In this document: positions 35,753 through 44,128 of the stretch, one piece after another
How positions within the stretch are numbered: position 1 is the first letter of the stretch
How the letters are laid out: the number at the start of each line of letters is the position of its first letter
Assembly: GCA_965275905.1 (NCBI GenBank)
Contig: CBDHYJ010000074.1
Coordinates: forward strand, 23,440-87,439
Direction: 5' to 3'
Source: CBDAQD01 sp965275905
GTDB lineage: Bacteria > Pseudomonadota > Alphaproteobacteria > Rhizobiales > JAJFHC01
Length of the DNA stretch: 64,000 nucleotides
Notes under the pieces: generated by a model
Databases searched by the model: none
What the model saw: only the letters and a program-made list of their open reading frames with translations
Told to the model about the DNA's origin: nothing
Program-made: the position numbers and the translations under genes

Positions 35753-37017
35753 CGGCAATCGAGCAAGCGCATGTGGAGGAAAACGTCGTGCCGGTTGAAA
35801 TGGATTTTTCAGAATATCTCGACGTCGAAAAACGCCTTGGCGCTCACAACTACAAGCCGCTGGACGTCATACTTTCTCGCGGCGAAGGGGCCTGGGTCTG
35901 GGACACGGACGGCAACAAGTATCTCGATTGCCTGTCAGCATACTCCGCGGTCAACCAGGGTCATTGTCACCCGAAGATCCTCGCTGCGATGATCGAGCAG
36001 GCCGGGAAACTGACGCTGACGTCGAGGGCGTTCCGGAACGATCAGCTGGCGCTCTTCTATCAGGAGGTTTGCGCGCTGACGAACTCCCACAAAGTCCTGC
36101 CGATGAACAGCGGCGCCGAGGCCGTCGAGAGCGCTATCAAGGCCGTGCGAAAATGGGGATACGAGTCAAAGGGTGTCGCGCCGGGCAAGGCGGAGATTAT
36201 TGTCTGCAGCGACAATTTTCACGGCCGCACGCTCGGGGTCGTCAGCTTCAGCACGGATCCCGCCGCGCGGACCGGATTCGGACCCTTCGTACCGGGATTC
36301 AAGAAGATTCCGTTCGGTGACGCCGACGCCCTCGAGGCGGCTATCACCGCCGACACTGTTGCGTTTCTGGTAGAGCCGATACAGGGCGAAGCCGGCGTGA
36401 TCATTCCGCCGGAAGGCTATCTGCGCGCCGTGCGTGAAATCTGCACGCGCCATAACGTGATGCTGATCCTGGATGAGATCCAGACCGGACTCGGGCGCAC
36501 CGGCAAGCTGCTTGCCGAAGAGCATGACGGCATCGAGGCCGACCTTACCCTGATCGGCAAGGCGCTGTCCGGCGGGTTCTATCCGGTCTCGGCGGTGCTC
36601 TCCAATTCCGAGGTCCTCGGCGTGCTCAAGCCGGGAGAGCATGGCAGCACGTTCGGCGGCAATCCGCTGGCGTGCGCCGTGGCACGGGCGGCTCTGAAGG
36701 CGCTCGTCGACGAAGGCATGGTCGAGAATGCGGCCGAAATGGGCGAGTACTTTCTCGCCGGTCTCCAGGACCTGCGCACCAACATGATCAAGGAGATCCG
36801 AGGACGGGGCCTCATGATCGCGGTGGAGTTCCACGAAGAAGCCGGAGGCGCGCGGCAGTATTGCGAAGCGCTCAAGGATGAAGGCCTGCTGTGCAAGGAG
36901 ACGCATACCGATACGATCCGTTTTGCGCCGCCACTGGTGATTACGCGGGAAGAAGTCGACTGGGCCCTGGAACGCATTGCCAAGGTCTTTCATGCCGGCT
37001 CCGCATCGGCGCACTAA
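35749..37017 (+). CDS. rocD: Ornithine aminotransferase
   Basis: A 422-residue class III aminotransferase. The PLP lysine is Lys271 (LIGKALSGGFYPVSAVL), Asp242 in LDEIQTGLGRTGK, and the YSAVNQGHCHP and MNSGAEAVE segments are typical of ornithine delta-aminotransferase. It converts ornithine and 2-oxoglutarate to glutamate-5-semialdehyde and glutamate, the step after arginase. Coupled to rocF by ATGA overlap, under the divergent Lrp regulator. Confidence 0.92.
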   Translation: MTAIEQAHVEENVVPVEMDFSEYLDVEKRLGAHNYKPLDVILSRGEGAWVWDTDGNKYLDCLSAYSAVNQGHCHPKILAAMIEQAGKLTLTSRAFRNDQLALFYQEVCALTNSHKVLPMNSGAEAVESAIKAVRKWGYESKGVAPGKAEIIVCSDNFHGRTLGVVSFSTDPAARTGFGPFVPGFKKIPFGDADALEAAITADTVAFLVEPIQGEAGVIIPPEGYLRAVREICTRHNVMLILDEIQTGLGRTGKLLAEEHDGIEADLTLIGKALSGGFYPVSAVLSNSEVLGVLKPGEHGSTFGGNPLACAVARAALKALVDEGMVENAAEMGEYFLAGLQDLRTNMIKEIRGRGLMIAVEFHEEAGGARQYCEALKDEGLLCKETHTDTIRFAPPLVITREEVDWALERIAKVFHAGSASAH

Positions 37018-37024
37018 ACCCCTG

Positions 37025-37047
37025 CCCGGCGGCGCGAAGCCGCCGGG
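37025..37047 (+). terminator. Hairpin after rocD
   Basis: A GC-rich stem CCCGGCGGC/GCCGCCGGG closed by GCGAA, eight bases past the rocD stop. It lacks a T-run, so it may act with Rho or by stabilising the message. Confidence 0.6.
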
Positions 37048-37142
37048 CTCACGGCCTCACGCGGCGCCAACCCGTTTCATTCCGACGGTGACCCCGACAT
37101 TTCAGTGTGTTACTCCGGCGTGTCTTTCGCGCGGTGCAATTC

Positions 37143-37886
37143 ATGTGGTCACCAGAAATACTCGCGGCCGTTATCGGCACGTTTGTCCTTGCCGGAACGG
37201 TAAAGGGCGTGGTCGGTCTGGGCATGCCCACCGTGGCACTGGCCCTGCTGACGGCGCTCGTCGGATTCCATGAGGCCCTCGTGCTGATGCTCGCGCCCGC
37301 CTTCGTCGGCAATATCTGGCAGTCGCTCTCCGGCCCCTACTTCCTGGTTGTTGTCAGACGGTTCTGGCCGATGATTGCAGCGGGCGCGGTGTGCATCTGG
37401 ATAACCTCCGTCATGCTGACGCTTGCCGATCCGAGACTGCTGTCTGCCGCGCTCGGCGTCATCCTCTGTGTCTACGCGACAATCCTCCTGTTCGCACCTC
37501 AACCGCCGGTACCAGGCCGGCATGAACGATGGCTCACGCCTTTGGTCGGTGGTGCGAGCGGCGCAATCGCCGGGCTCACCGGTACGTTCATGGTGCCTTC
37601 CGCCATCTACTTTCAGGCATTGCAGTTGGAACGGGATCTCCTGATCCAAGCACTGGGGGTCTGGCTGATTTCGGCGACCGTGATGCTCGGCTGGTCACTG
37701 GAGCGGCATGATCTTCTTCCGCCATCGCTTGCACTGCTTTCGGCGGTCGCCGTTGTTCCCGCACTGGCCGGCATGTGGTTCGGACAGCAGATCCGCTCAC
37801 GTCTATCCGAGAGCGCGTTCAGAAAGATCTTTCTCTACGCACTCCTCGCGCTCGGACTGTATATTGTCGCCCGGTCGGTGCTCTGA
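37143..37886 (+). CDS. TauE/SafE-family membrane permease
   Basis: A 247-residue, largely hydrophobic protein with about seven to eight membrane segments and the internal duplication of TauE/SafE (GTVKGVVGLGMPT early; GAIAGLTGTFMVPSAIYFQ in the second half). Members export sulfite, sulfoacetate or other small organic anions. ATG 37143 precedes the first segment. It is followed 45 bases later by a second, distantly related TauE/SafE gene. Confidence 0.85.
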   Translation: MWSPEILAAVIGTFVLAGTVKGVVGLGMPTVALALLTALVGFHEALVLMLAPAFVGNIWQSLSGPYFLVVVRRFWPMIAAGAVCIWITSVMLTLADPRLLSAALGVILCVYATILLFAPQPPVPGRHERWLTPLVGGASGAIAGLTGTFMVPSAIYFQALQLERDLLIQALGVWLISATVMLGWSLERHDLLPPSLALLSAVAVVPALAGMWFGQQIRSRLSESAFRKIFLYALLALGLYIVARSVL

Positions 37887-37931
37887 CTTCCAACCGAGTC
37901 CCATCTGTTCGCCTGAGGACCCCTTCGCGCT

Positions 37932-38663
37932 GTGGCTACCGAGATCATCATCGTTGCGGTCGGCGCACTGACTGCCGGCTTCGTTACGGGGCTGGTTGGA
38001 TTCGGAACCGGGCTCGCCGCTTTGGGATTCTGGTTACAGGTCATCGAACCGGCTGTCGCAGCACCACTCGTGGCCGGTTGCTCGGTCGTCGGGCAAGTTC
38101 AATCACTGGTGACGCTGCGCCCGAAAGTGAAACTCGCGCGCGCCCTGCCCTTCATCCTGCCCGGCCTTGCCGGCATTCCGATCGGAACCGCGCTTCTGCT
38201 CGCCCTTGATCCTGCGCCGTTCAAGATCGGCGTCGGCGCCTTCCTGGTTCTGGTCTGCTCCGCGCTCCTGTTTCTCGTCGGCCGGGTCAAGGTGACCGCG
38301 GGCGGAAGCATTGCCGACGGAGGCGTGGGATTTGCCGGTGGTGTGCTTGGTGGCCTGGCCGGTCTCTCGGGGCCGCTGCCGACATTGTGGTGCACGCTGC
38401 GCGGCTGGTCCAAGGACGACCAGCGCGGCGTCTACCAGCCTTACAATCTCACGATCCTGTTTTTCGCTCTTGTTGCAATGGGGTTTGGCGGTCTCCTGGA
38501 CAGGTACTTCTGGACCCTTTTCGCCGCAGCCGTACCGGCAACATTGACCGGAGTTTGGGCCGGCGTGACCACCTACCGCCGGCTGGCCGATCATTCCTTC
38601 CGGCGGATCGTTCTCATCGTGCTTCTGATTTCAGGTGTTGCACTGATCGCCACCAATCTCTAA
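37932..38663 (+). CDS. TauE/SafE-family membrane permease, second copy
   Basis: A 243-residue permease starting at GTG 37932, with the same duplicated half-domain layout (TGLVGFGTGLAALGFW; GGVLGGLAGLSGPLPTLW). It is only distantly similar to the preceding gene, so the pair is old or assembled rather than a fresh duplication. Whether they work together as one transporter is unknown. Confidence 0.85.
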   Translation: MATEIIIVAVGALTAGFVTGLVGFGTGLAALGFWLQVIEPAVAAPLVAGCSVVGQVQSLVTLRPKVKLARALPFILPGLAGIPIGTALLLALDPAPFKIGVGAFLVLVCSALLFLVGRVKVTAGGSIADGGVGFAGGVLGGLAGLSGPLPTLWCTLRGWSKDDQRGVYQPYNLTILFFALVAMGFGGLLDRYFWTLFAAAVPATLTGVWAGVTTYRRLADHSFRRIVLIVLLISGVALIATNL

Positions 38664-38725
38664 GGAAGAAACCTACTGCGGGTCCAACCGACGGTCGAGC
38701 AATAAGAAGATAAAGGGACCCAATA

Positions 38726-39220
38726 ATGCCTGATTATACAATACGTGACGCGAATGCCGACGACCTTCCGGCCATCCAGGATCTCTTGGTCACCACCTGG
38801 CATCATACCTACGACGACATTTACGGTGAGGACCGGGTCAACGACATCACCGCCCGCTGGCATTCCGTGCAGGCACTGGCCAACGGCCTTTATGCGTCTG
38901 ACAGGCGCTTTCTGATCGCCGAAATCGAGGATCGGATCGTTGCAACCGCCTACGCGGGCAACGGCGACGGCTCAGAGGTAAAGCTTTTCAGGCTCTATGT
39001 GCATCCGGACTGCCAGGGAACGGGGCTCGGCCGCGAACTGCTGGCGCGGATAACGGCAGCATTTCCTGCCGCCGAAAAGATGACGCTCGAAGTCGAGCCG
39101 CAAAATCGCAATGCCATCTTATTCTACGAGAAGCATGGCTTCGTCGCCTCCGGAGAGGGAGACGACTGCGGCGGCCAGGGCGACGACATCCCGCACCTGA
39201 TCATGACCAAAGCCATATAG
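38726..39220 (+). CDS. GNAT-family N-acetyltransferase
   Basis: A 164-residue acetyltransferase. The acetyl-CoA motif A is VHPDCQGTGLGRELL, followed by LEVEPQNRNAILFYEKHGFV. AAGGGA lies upstream of ATG 38726. Convergent with the LysR gene. Substrate unknown. Confidence 0.85.
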   Translation: MPDYTIRDANADDLPAIQDLLVTTWHHTYDDIYGEDRVNDITARWHSVQALANGLYASDRRFLIAEIEDRIVATAYAGNGDGSEVKLFRLYVHPDCQGTGLGRELLARITAAFPAAEKMTLEVEPQNRNAILFYEKHGFVASGEGDDCGGQGDDIPHLIMTKAI

Positions 39221-39234
39221 TCCCCGCGACTCCT

Positions 39235-39256
39235 GGAGACGTCTCACAACGTCTCC
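39235..39256. terminator. Bidirectional hairpin between convergent genes
   Basis: An 8-bp perfect stem GGAGACGT/ACGTCTCC with a 6-base loop lies between the GNAT and LysR stops and overlaps the LysR stop region. No T-run in either direction. Confidence 0.45.
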
Positions 39257-40149
39257 TTGGTGGCTTCCTCAAGTAACCAGTCGCGGAACTTCCGTGCGGC
39301 ATCGGAAAGGGTCGGGCCGGGCCGGCGCACAAGCTTGTAACTTTCGACGCCCCTGATGGTTGTCGGAAACGGTCTGACCAAGGCAAGCCGTTCGAGTTCC
39401 GGGTCGCTTGCCGGCGCCCGCGCCAACGCAACGCCGAGGCCCTCCGCAGCCAGCCGTAGGGCGATCGGCGTGCTGTCCACCGTTATCGTCTCGTAGTTAA
39501 GGAGCGCCTCGCGAGAACCGCCCAACCCCAGAGCCGCAAGCATCTGTGGCCAGCCGGCATTGTGGTGTCCCTGGACGGCAATGATCGGGACATCGATCAG
39601 GTTTCGGGCTTCCGTCAGCACTTGCTTTAGCGGCGCGGTGCAAACGGGATATACGGTCTCGCCGAACAGCTCGTCGGTCAGGTCCGGCGACCAGCCCGCT
39701 CCGCCGAATACAATCTGCAGGTCGGCGCCGCCCCGCTGAAAGTCCTCATCCAGATTCCCGGAGATCAACTGCAGCCGAACTTCCGGATGCCGCTGGCGAA
39801 ATCGCGGCAATCTGGCGGCCAGCCATCCTCCCGCCAGTCCAAGCGAGACGCGCACGACAAGCGGTTGTTGACGGGCAAGCCCAAACACCGCACCCGTACC
39901 GATCGCAATCGTTTCCAGTGCGTGCTGAACCACAGGCAGAAACAGTCGGCCAGCCTCGGTCAGCGCAACGCCACGCGCTCCTCGGTCGAACAGAACCTGG
40001 CTCAAATGTTCTTCCAGCCCCCTCACCTGCTGGCTTACCGCCGGCGTGGACATGCCCAATTCCCTTGCCGCTGCCGCGAAACCCTGATGCCGCGCGGCGG
40101 CTTCAAACACACGCAGCCAGTTGAGCGAGGGAATTCGACCCACATCCAT
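39244..40149 (-). CDS. LysR-family regulator (GcvA-like) of the PhyH-HD operon
   Basis: A 301-residue LysR protein: N-terminal helix-turn-helix (LNWLRVFEAAARHQGFAAAA; STPAVSQQVRGLEE) and a periplasmic-binding-like effector domain. The LNWLRVFEAAARH start is that of the GcvA/AmpR group. It is divergent from the PhyH dioxygenase gene, and the 152-base gap contains a perfect palindrome at 40200-40220, so it most likely controls the three-gene operon to its right. Effector unknown. Confidence 0.87.
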   Translation of the reverse strand: MDVGRIPSLNWLRVFEAAARHQGFAAAARELGMSTPAVSQQVRGLEEHLSQVLFDRGARGVALTEAGRLFLPVVQHALETIAIGTGAVFGLARQQPLVVRVSLGLAGGWLAARLPRFRQRHPEVRLQLISGNLDEDFQRGGADLQIVFGGAGWSPDLTDELFGETVYPVCTAPLKQVLTEARNLIDVPIIAVQGHHNAGWPQMLAALGLGGSREALLNYETITVDSTPIALRLAAEGLGVALARAPASDPELERLALVRPFPTTIRGVESYKLVRRPGPTLSDAARKFRDWLLEEATKETL

Positions 40150-40199
40150 GTTCCGAAAACTCCTGGAAGACTGAATGCCACATCTGGCGGCATCAACAA

Positions 40200-40220
40200 A
40201 GATAAAGTCAAACTTTATCT
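40200..40220. promoter_or_regulatory. Perfect inverted repeat, probable LysR binding site
   Basis: Half-sites AGATAAAGT and ACTTTATCT are separated by CAA. The site is centred between the divergent LysR and PhyH starts and fits the T-N11-A rule for LysR boxes. The same AGATAAA/TTTATCT half-sites recur in front of the second LysR gene (59663-59682). Confidence 0.65.
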
Positions 40221-40301
40221 AGCTGCAAAATTACCGCAATTTTCAAACAATCAATTCAATGGCATTGTTTCCATGGAGTCGTCTGATGATGTGAGGTTGC
40301 C

Positions 40302-41162
40302 ATGACCGCCAGTCTCTCAACCGAAGCCGTAGAAGCCTACAAGCGCGACGGCTTTCTTTTTCCGGTCCGTGTTGTGAGTGAAGATCGTGCCCGGGAATTC
40401 CGGTCTCGGCTGGAGACCCTCGAAGCGCAACATGACAAAGCACCGGATCGCGCCGGCGGACGGCGTCTGAATGACTATTTCCGCCAGAATGTGCACTTCG
40501 TGTCGACACTGGCGAACGAGCTGTGCCGCCTGCCCGAAATCCTCGATGCGGTCGAGAGCATACTGGGCCCCGATCTGCTGGTGTGGAGCGTCGAGTTCAT
40601 CATCAAGGAGCCGCACACAAACCGGGTGATCAGTTGGCATCAGGATCTGACCTATTGGGGCCTCGGGGAAACGGACCATGAGGTAACCGCATGGCTCGCC
40701 CTTTCCCCGGCGACCCGGCAAAGCGGGTGCATGCAGTTCGTTGAAGGCTCACACAAAAACGCAATCGTTCCGCACACCGACACATACGACGACAATAATC
40801 TGTTGTCGCGAGGCCAGGAAATCGCTGTCGACGTCGATGAGGACTCCGCAGTCGACGTCGTCCTGCAACCTGGCGAGATGTCGCTTCATCACGGACGGAT
40901 GTTCCATGCCTCCGGTCCGAACGAATCCGACGACCGGCGCATTGCTGTCGCAATTCGGTACCTCTCGCCGGAAGTCCGTCAACAGGTCGCCGAAACTGAT
41001 TATGCAATGATCGTTCGCGGTATCGACACGGAACGGAACTTCGCAATGGTTTCGCCGCCGCTCGAGGATTTTTCACCGGAATCGCTGGCAACCTATGAGC
41101 GGATATTCGCGGATCAGGCAAAAGCGCTCGGCGAAGGGGCCACTGAAGCCTTGTCCTATTGA
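40302..41162 (+). CDS. Phytanoyl-CoA dioxygenase-family oxygenase, first gene of an oxygenase operon
   Basis: A 286-residue 2-oxoglutarate/Fe(II) oxygenase. Ligands are His113 and Asp115 (WHQDLTYWG) and distal His202 (MFHASGPN), with Arg213 to bind 2-oxoglutarate. PhyH members include PhnY, which hydroxylates aminoethylphosphonate before C-P cleavage. It is followed after 52 bases by an HD-domain protein of the PhnZ/TmpB type and then a flavoprotein oxidase. The most economical reading is a hydroxylase feeding the HD oxygenase; the substrate is not known. Confidence 0.85.
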   Translation: MTASLSTEAVEAYKRDGFLFPVRVVSEDRAREFRSRLETLEAQHDKAPDRAGGRRLNDYFRQNVHFVSTLANELCRLPEILDAVESILGPDLLVWSVEFIIKEPHTNRVISWHQDLTYWGLGETDHEVTAWLALSPATRQSGCMQFVEGSHKNAIVPHTDTYDDNNLLSRGQEIAVDVDEDSAVDVVLQPGEMSLHHGRMFHASGPNESDDRRIAVAIRYLSPEVRQQVAETDYAMIVRGIDTERNFAMVSPPLEDFSPESLATYERIFADQAKALGEGATEALSY

Positions 41163-41214
41163 GCAACTTCGGACAATTTTGGCGACAAGTATCAAGACAC
41201 GGGAGCTTCAGCCG

Positions 41215-41823
41215 ATGTCAGAGGACATGCAGACCGTCGAATTCACGCAAATGAAGGACGGCACGAAGGAGGACTATGCGCTTCTCGGCGAACTCGAAGA
41301 GGAATTTGTCGCCGGAACCGCCGACCGCATTCTCGAACACATGGAGAAGCTCGAGAACAGCCTTGCAGGTTACAAGATCAGCAGGCTCGATCATTCGCTG
41401 CAGAGCGCAACCCGCGCGCACCGCGACGGTGCGGACGTCGACTGGGTGGTCGCCGCCCTGCTGCACGACATCGGAGATGACCTCGCCCCACACAATCACG
41501 ACAGCCTTGCCGCGGCCGTGATCAGACCGTATGTCCGCGAGGAAGTCAGCTGGGTGATCCAGCATCACGGCATTTTTCAGCTGGTGTATTACGCCCATCA
41601 TCTGGGGAGTGATCCGGACGCCCGCGCGAAGTATCGCGATCACCCCTCGTATCAGGCAGCGGTGGATTTTTGCGAGCGGTGGGATCAGGCTTCTTTCGAT
41701 CCGGATTACGACACCGAACCCCTCACCTTCTTCGCGCCCATGGTTCGCGAGGTCTTTTCCAGGGAACCGTGGTCGGAGCAGCATTTGAAGCCAGGAGTGC
41801 AGGAACCGCTCTTCAAAGCCTGA
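41215..41823 (+). CDS. HD-domain protein, candidate mixed-valent di-iron oxygenase
   Basis: A 202-residue HD protein. Likely metal ligands are His60 (RLDHSLQ), His84-Asp85 (LLHDIGD), His95 (APHNHD), His118 (QHHG) and Asp157 (RWDQASF). This spacing resembles PhnZ and TmpB, which oxidatively cleave C-P bonds with a di-iron cofactor, more than phosphohydrolase HD domains. The preceding gene would supply the hydroxylated substrate, as in PhnY-PhnZ. The PhnZ Tyr/Glu substrate pair (YxxE before the first His) is not conserved here, so the substrate probably differs. ATG 41215 follows GGGAG. Confidence 0.75.
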   Translation: MSEDMQTVEFTQMKDGTKEDYALLGELEEEFVAGTADRILEHMEKLENSLAGYKISRLDHSLQSATRAHRDGADVDWVVAALLHDIGDDLAPHNHDSLAAAVIRPYVREEVSWVIQHHGIFQLVYYAHHLGSDPDARAKYRDHPSYQAAVDFCERWDQASFDPDYDTEPLTFFAPMVREVFSREPWSEQHLKPGVQEPLFKA

Positions 41824-41916
41824 GCGGACTGCCGCACGACTCCAGTGCGCCGAGGGCTTTGCAACCACTCCGTCCTGTTCTAAACAGCGTCATCGAAACA
41901 GGACGGTGTTGCTCTC

Positions 41917-43023
41917 GTGTCGGAAAGCGTTGAATGCGTTGTCATCGGAGCCGGTGTTGTCGGACTGGCCGTTGCCCGCGAGATGGCAATTTCCGGCATT
42001 GAGACCGTCGTACTCGAGGCATCCAATGCAATCGGCCAGGGCACGAGTTCCAGAAATTCGGAAGTCATTCACGCCGGCATCTACTATCCGCCCGGCAGCC
42101 TTAAAGCGAGGCTGTGCGTCGAAGGACGACGCAAGCTCTACGCCTTTTGCGACAGCCACGGCGTCGAGTACAGGCGCTGCGGCAAGCTGATCGTTGCGAC
42201 AGATCCGGCCGAAATTCCTGAACTGGACACGATAAGGGAACGGGCAATCGCGAATGGCGTCGATGATCTCGTCTGGCTGGGTGCTTCCGATGCGGTAAAG
42301 CTGGAGGCCCAACTCGCCTGTTCCGCGGCGCTCCTGTCGCCGTCCACGGGCATCGTCGACAGTCACGGCCTCATGCTCGCTCTTCAGGGCGACGCCGAGT
42401 CACATGGCGCGGCCATCGCCCTTGAAGCTCCCGTTGAGGGCGCAACGCTCAGCGGTTCGGGAATCGATCTGAACGTTGGCGGTGGTCAGCCAATGCAGCT
42501 TTCGGCGCGAATTGTCGTGAACGCCGCGGGACTGGGTGCTGCAGAACTGGCGAACCGCTTTGAGGGGCTCGATTCCCGTCACGTGCCCGAAACCTGGATC
42601 GCCAAAGGAAACTATTTCCGCCTGAGAGGCCGTGCGCCGTTCTCGCGTCTCATTTACCCGGTTCCGGAGCCCGGCGGTCTCGGGGTCCACATAACGATCG
42701 ATCTGGGCGGACAAGCCAGGTTCGGTCCCGACGTGGAGCATGTCGACGATATCGACTTTGCCGTAAATGCCGCTCGCGGCGATCTGTTCTACGAAGCGAT
42801 CCGCAAATACTGGCCCGGCCTGAAGCAAGACACATTGGAACCGGATTACGCGGGTATCCGCCCGAAACTGGGAACCCGCGATCGACCAATCGGCGATTTC
42901 GTTATCTCCGGGCCAGAGGATCACGGTATCGAAGGACTCGTAAATCTCTTCGGTATCGAGTCACCGGGGCTCACGTGCTCGCTGGCGATCGCGGAACATG
43001 TTCGTTCAATCATAAAGAACTAG
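41917..43023 (+). CDS. L-2-hydroxyglutarate oxidase-like flavoprotein
   Basis: A 368-residue FAD-dependent oxidoreductase (DAO family). The dinucleotide motif is VIGAGVVGLAVARE, followed by SSRNSEVIHAGIYYPPG, the hallmark of LhgO/L2HGDH. It ends GIESPGLTCSLAIAEHV. LhgO oxidises L-2-hydroxyglutarate to 2-oxoglutarate. In this operon it may oxidise a 2-hydroxy acid product of the two oxygenases, or regenerate 2-oxoglutarate for the dioxygenase. GTG 41917 starts the gene, with AGGACGG about 15 bases upstream. It is last in the operon. Confidence 0.82.
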   Translation: MSESVECVVIGAGVVGLAVAREMAISGIETVVLEASNAIGQGTSSRNSEVIHAGIYYPPGSLKARLCVEGRRKLYAFCDSHGVEYRRCGKLIVATDPAEIPELDTIRERAIANGVDDLVWLGASDAVKLEAQLACSAALLSPSTGIVDSHGLMLALQGDAESHGAAIALEAPVEGATLSGSGIDLNVGGGQPMQLSARIVVNAAGLGAAELANRFEGLDSRHVPETWIAKGNYFRLRGRAPFSRLIYPVPEPGGLGVHITIDLGGQARFGPDVEHVDDIDFAVNAARGDLFYEAIRKYWPGLKQDTLEPDYAGIRPKLGTRDRPIGDFVISGPEDHGIEGLVNLFGIESPGLTCSLAIAEHVRSIIKN

Positions 43024-43071
43024 AGAGCCGCCCCATTGGGCCAATTGGCTTACCCGGCCCGCCAGAAAAGC

Positions 43072-43193
43072 GGGCTCCACGTGGCGTTGGGGATGGCCGG
43101 TGGAGCCCCTGGACGATGTAATCGTCTCTGCCCGGTCTTGCGGATCCGGGTCATCGGCGGCGCGGTAGGGTGCGGCAAACGGTTGCGCCGCCG
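43072..43193. ncRNA. Array of stable hairpins, possible structured RNA or palindromic repeat
   Basis: Four stem-loops follow one another in 120 bases: GGGCTCCAC/GTGGAGCCC (43072-43108), GACGAT/ATCGTC (43112-43126), CCCGG/CCGGG (43131-43150) and CGGCGGCGC/GCGCCGCCG (43155-43193). All stems are perfect. No coding frame is convincing. It could be a small RNA, a 3' processing or terminator region of the preceding operon, or an intergenic palindromic repeat family. It matches no class I recognise. Confidence 0.4.
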
Positions 43194-43243
43194 ACGGTAC
43201 GCGTACTTGGAAACTTACACTTGCTTTGATTTAACGACCCATT

Positions 43244-43301
43244 GAGCACCCGGACCTTCGGCCCGCAGTTGCCGTGTCATGCAAGACAGGCCTGAGTGCT
43301 C
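43244..43301. other. Further stem-loop in the same non-coding stretch
   Basis: GAGCAC (43244-43249) pairs with GTGCTC (43296-43301), enclosing a second imperfect stem (GCCGTGTC with GACAGGC). It continues the hairpin series to the left and may belong to the same RNA. Confidence 0.35.
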
Positions 43302-43566
43302 CTCTAGGATCGGGGCGCTCTCTTTCAAGAGGCCCTTTCCGCCATGTCGGGCGGCGTTGTGTCCATAAGCACCTCCCTGACAGTTCTTAGCCAGTTCCTG
43401 GCATCAGAGGCCGTGGCCGATCGTCGGTACAACCAGCGGACCTCGCCGATATTTCAGACCTCGCAGCAAGCTGAGTCAAGAAGATTGCGTGCGGCCGGTC
43501 CAGGTAAGGGGGCTTCGGCACATGGACCGGCCGGCACTGTCTTGTTCGGCGAAGACGTCTTGGCGG
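43302..43566. other. Non-coding stretch with a 10-bp perfect stem
   Basis: Contains GGCCGGTCCA (43493-43502) pairing with TGGACCGGCC (43523-43532) across a 20-base loop that includes GGGGGCTTCGG, and a smaller CCGCC/GGCGG stem near 43339-43354. On the minus strand a 13-codon frame (MDTTPPDMAERAS) follows a strong GGAGG. No larger gene is seen. Confidence 0.4.
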
Positions 43567-43806
43567 TTAGCCTGCCTCCACCTGTCTGCTGATTTGTCCA
43601 AGATCCGGCAGCGGCTGCACCGGGTCGAATGCGACAGTCAGGCATTCGCCTCCTTCAGCGGCTTTGGCCGCATGAATCCCTGACAGAATTGCAACGAATG
43701 TGGCAGCAACGACAAACAGCAGAATTGTCACTTCAACAAAAAGCGGCCGCCAGTTCGACCGCACGGTACGGCCGAATCGGCGCGAACCCGTATAAGTGCT
43801 ACTCAT
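43567..43806 (-). CDS. Small single-pass membrane protein
   Basis: A 79-residue protein from ATG 43806, with GGAG seven bases upstream. A basic N-terminus (SRRFGRTVRSNWRP) leads into a strong transmembrane segment (about 29-50), then a short acidic tail, an orientation with the N-terminus in the cytoplasm. Unknown family. It lies next to the hairpin-rich region and is divergent from the TPR gene by 322 bases. Confidence 0.6.
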   Translation of the reverse strand: MSSTYTGSRRFGRTVRSNWRPLFVEVTILLFVVAATFVAILSGIHAAKAAEGGECLTVAFDPVQPLPDLGQISRQVEAG

Positions 43807-44128
43807 ATTCACTCTCCACAGACACAACTCACATGGCTTCAAGAGAATCTTTTTTTGTGGAGGAAATTGGGCAGCGAAATGCCGAAATGACGGCTTTTCT
43901 GAAACACATGCGAGAACCGCGAATCAGACACAACCGAAGCGCGAAAATCTGGCTGTTAAGCATCTTCAAAAGCCGACGCGTTTCAAAGTCTTGGCAGAAA
44001 TCGTTGCAGGAGTATAATAAATCTGTGGGCATGGGACCCCGTATGGCGAAATTGTGTTTGCGTATCGCGCCGCACGCCCATAGCCTGCGTGCGACCGGGC
44101 GGCAGATACGCATTCTGTGGGTGTGTAA
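43807..44128. other. AT-richer intergenic region upstream of a TPR gene
   Basis: Presumably holds divergent promoters. A basic 99-residue frame (43833-44132) crosses it and overlaps the TPR start by ATGA, but it lacks a ribosome binding site and uses rare codons (AGA, TTA), so it is not called. Confidence 0.4.

Noticed and set aside
37107..38663. Tandem TauE/SafE genes as a recent duplication
   Set aside because: Sequence similarity between the two is low and limited to family motifs, so an old or independent origin is more likely.
43036..43245. Plus-strand 69-residue frame after the oxygenase operon
   Set aside because: Lies across perfect hairpins, is Arg/Gly/Cys-rich by composition and has no ribosome binding site; the DNA looks structural rather than coding.
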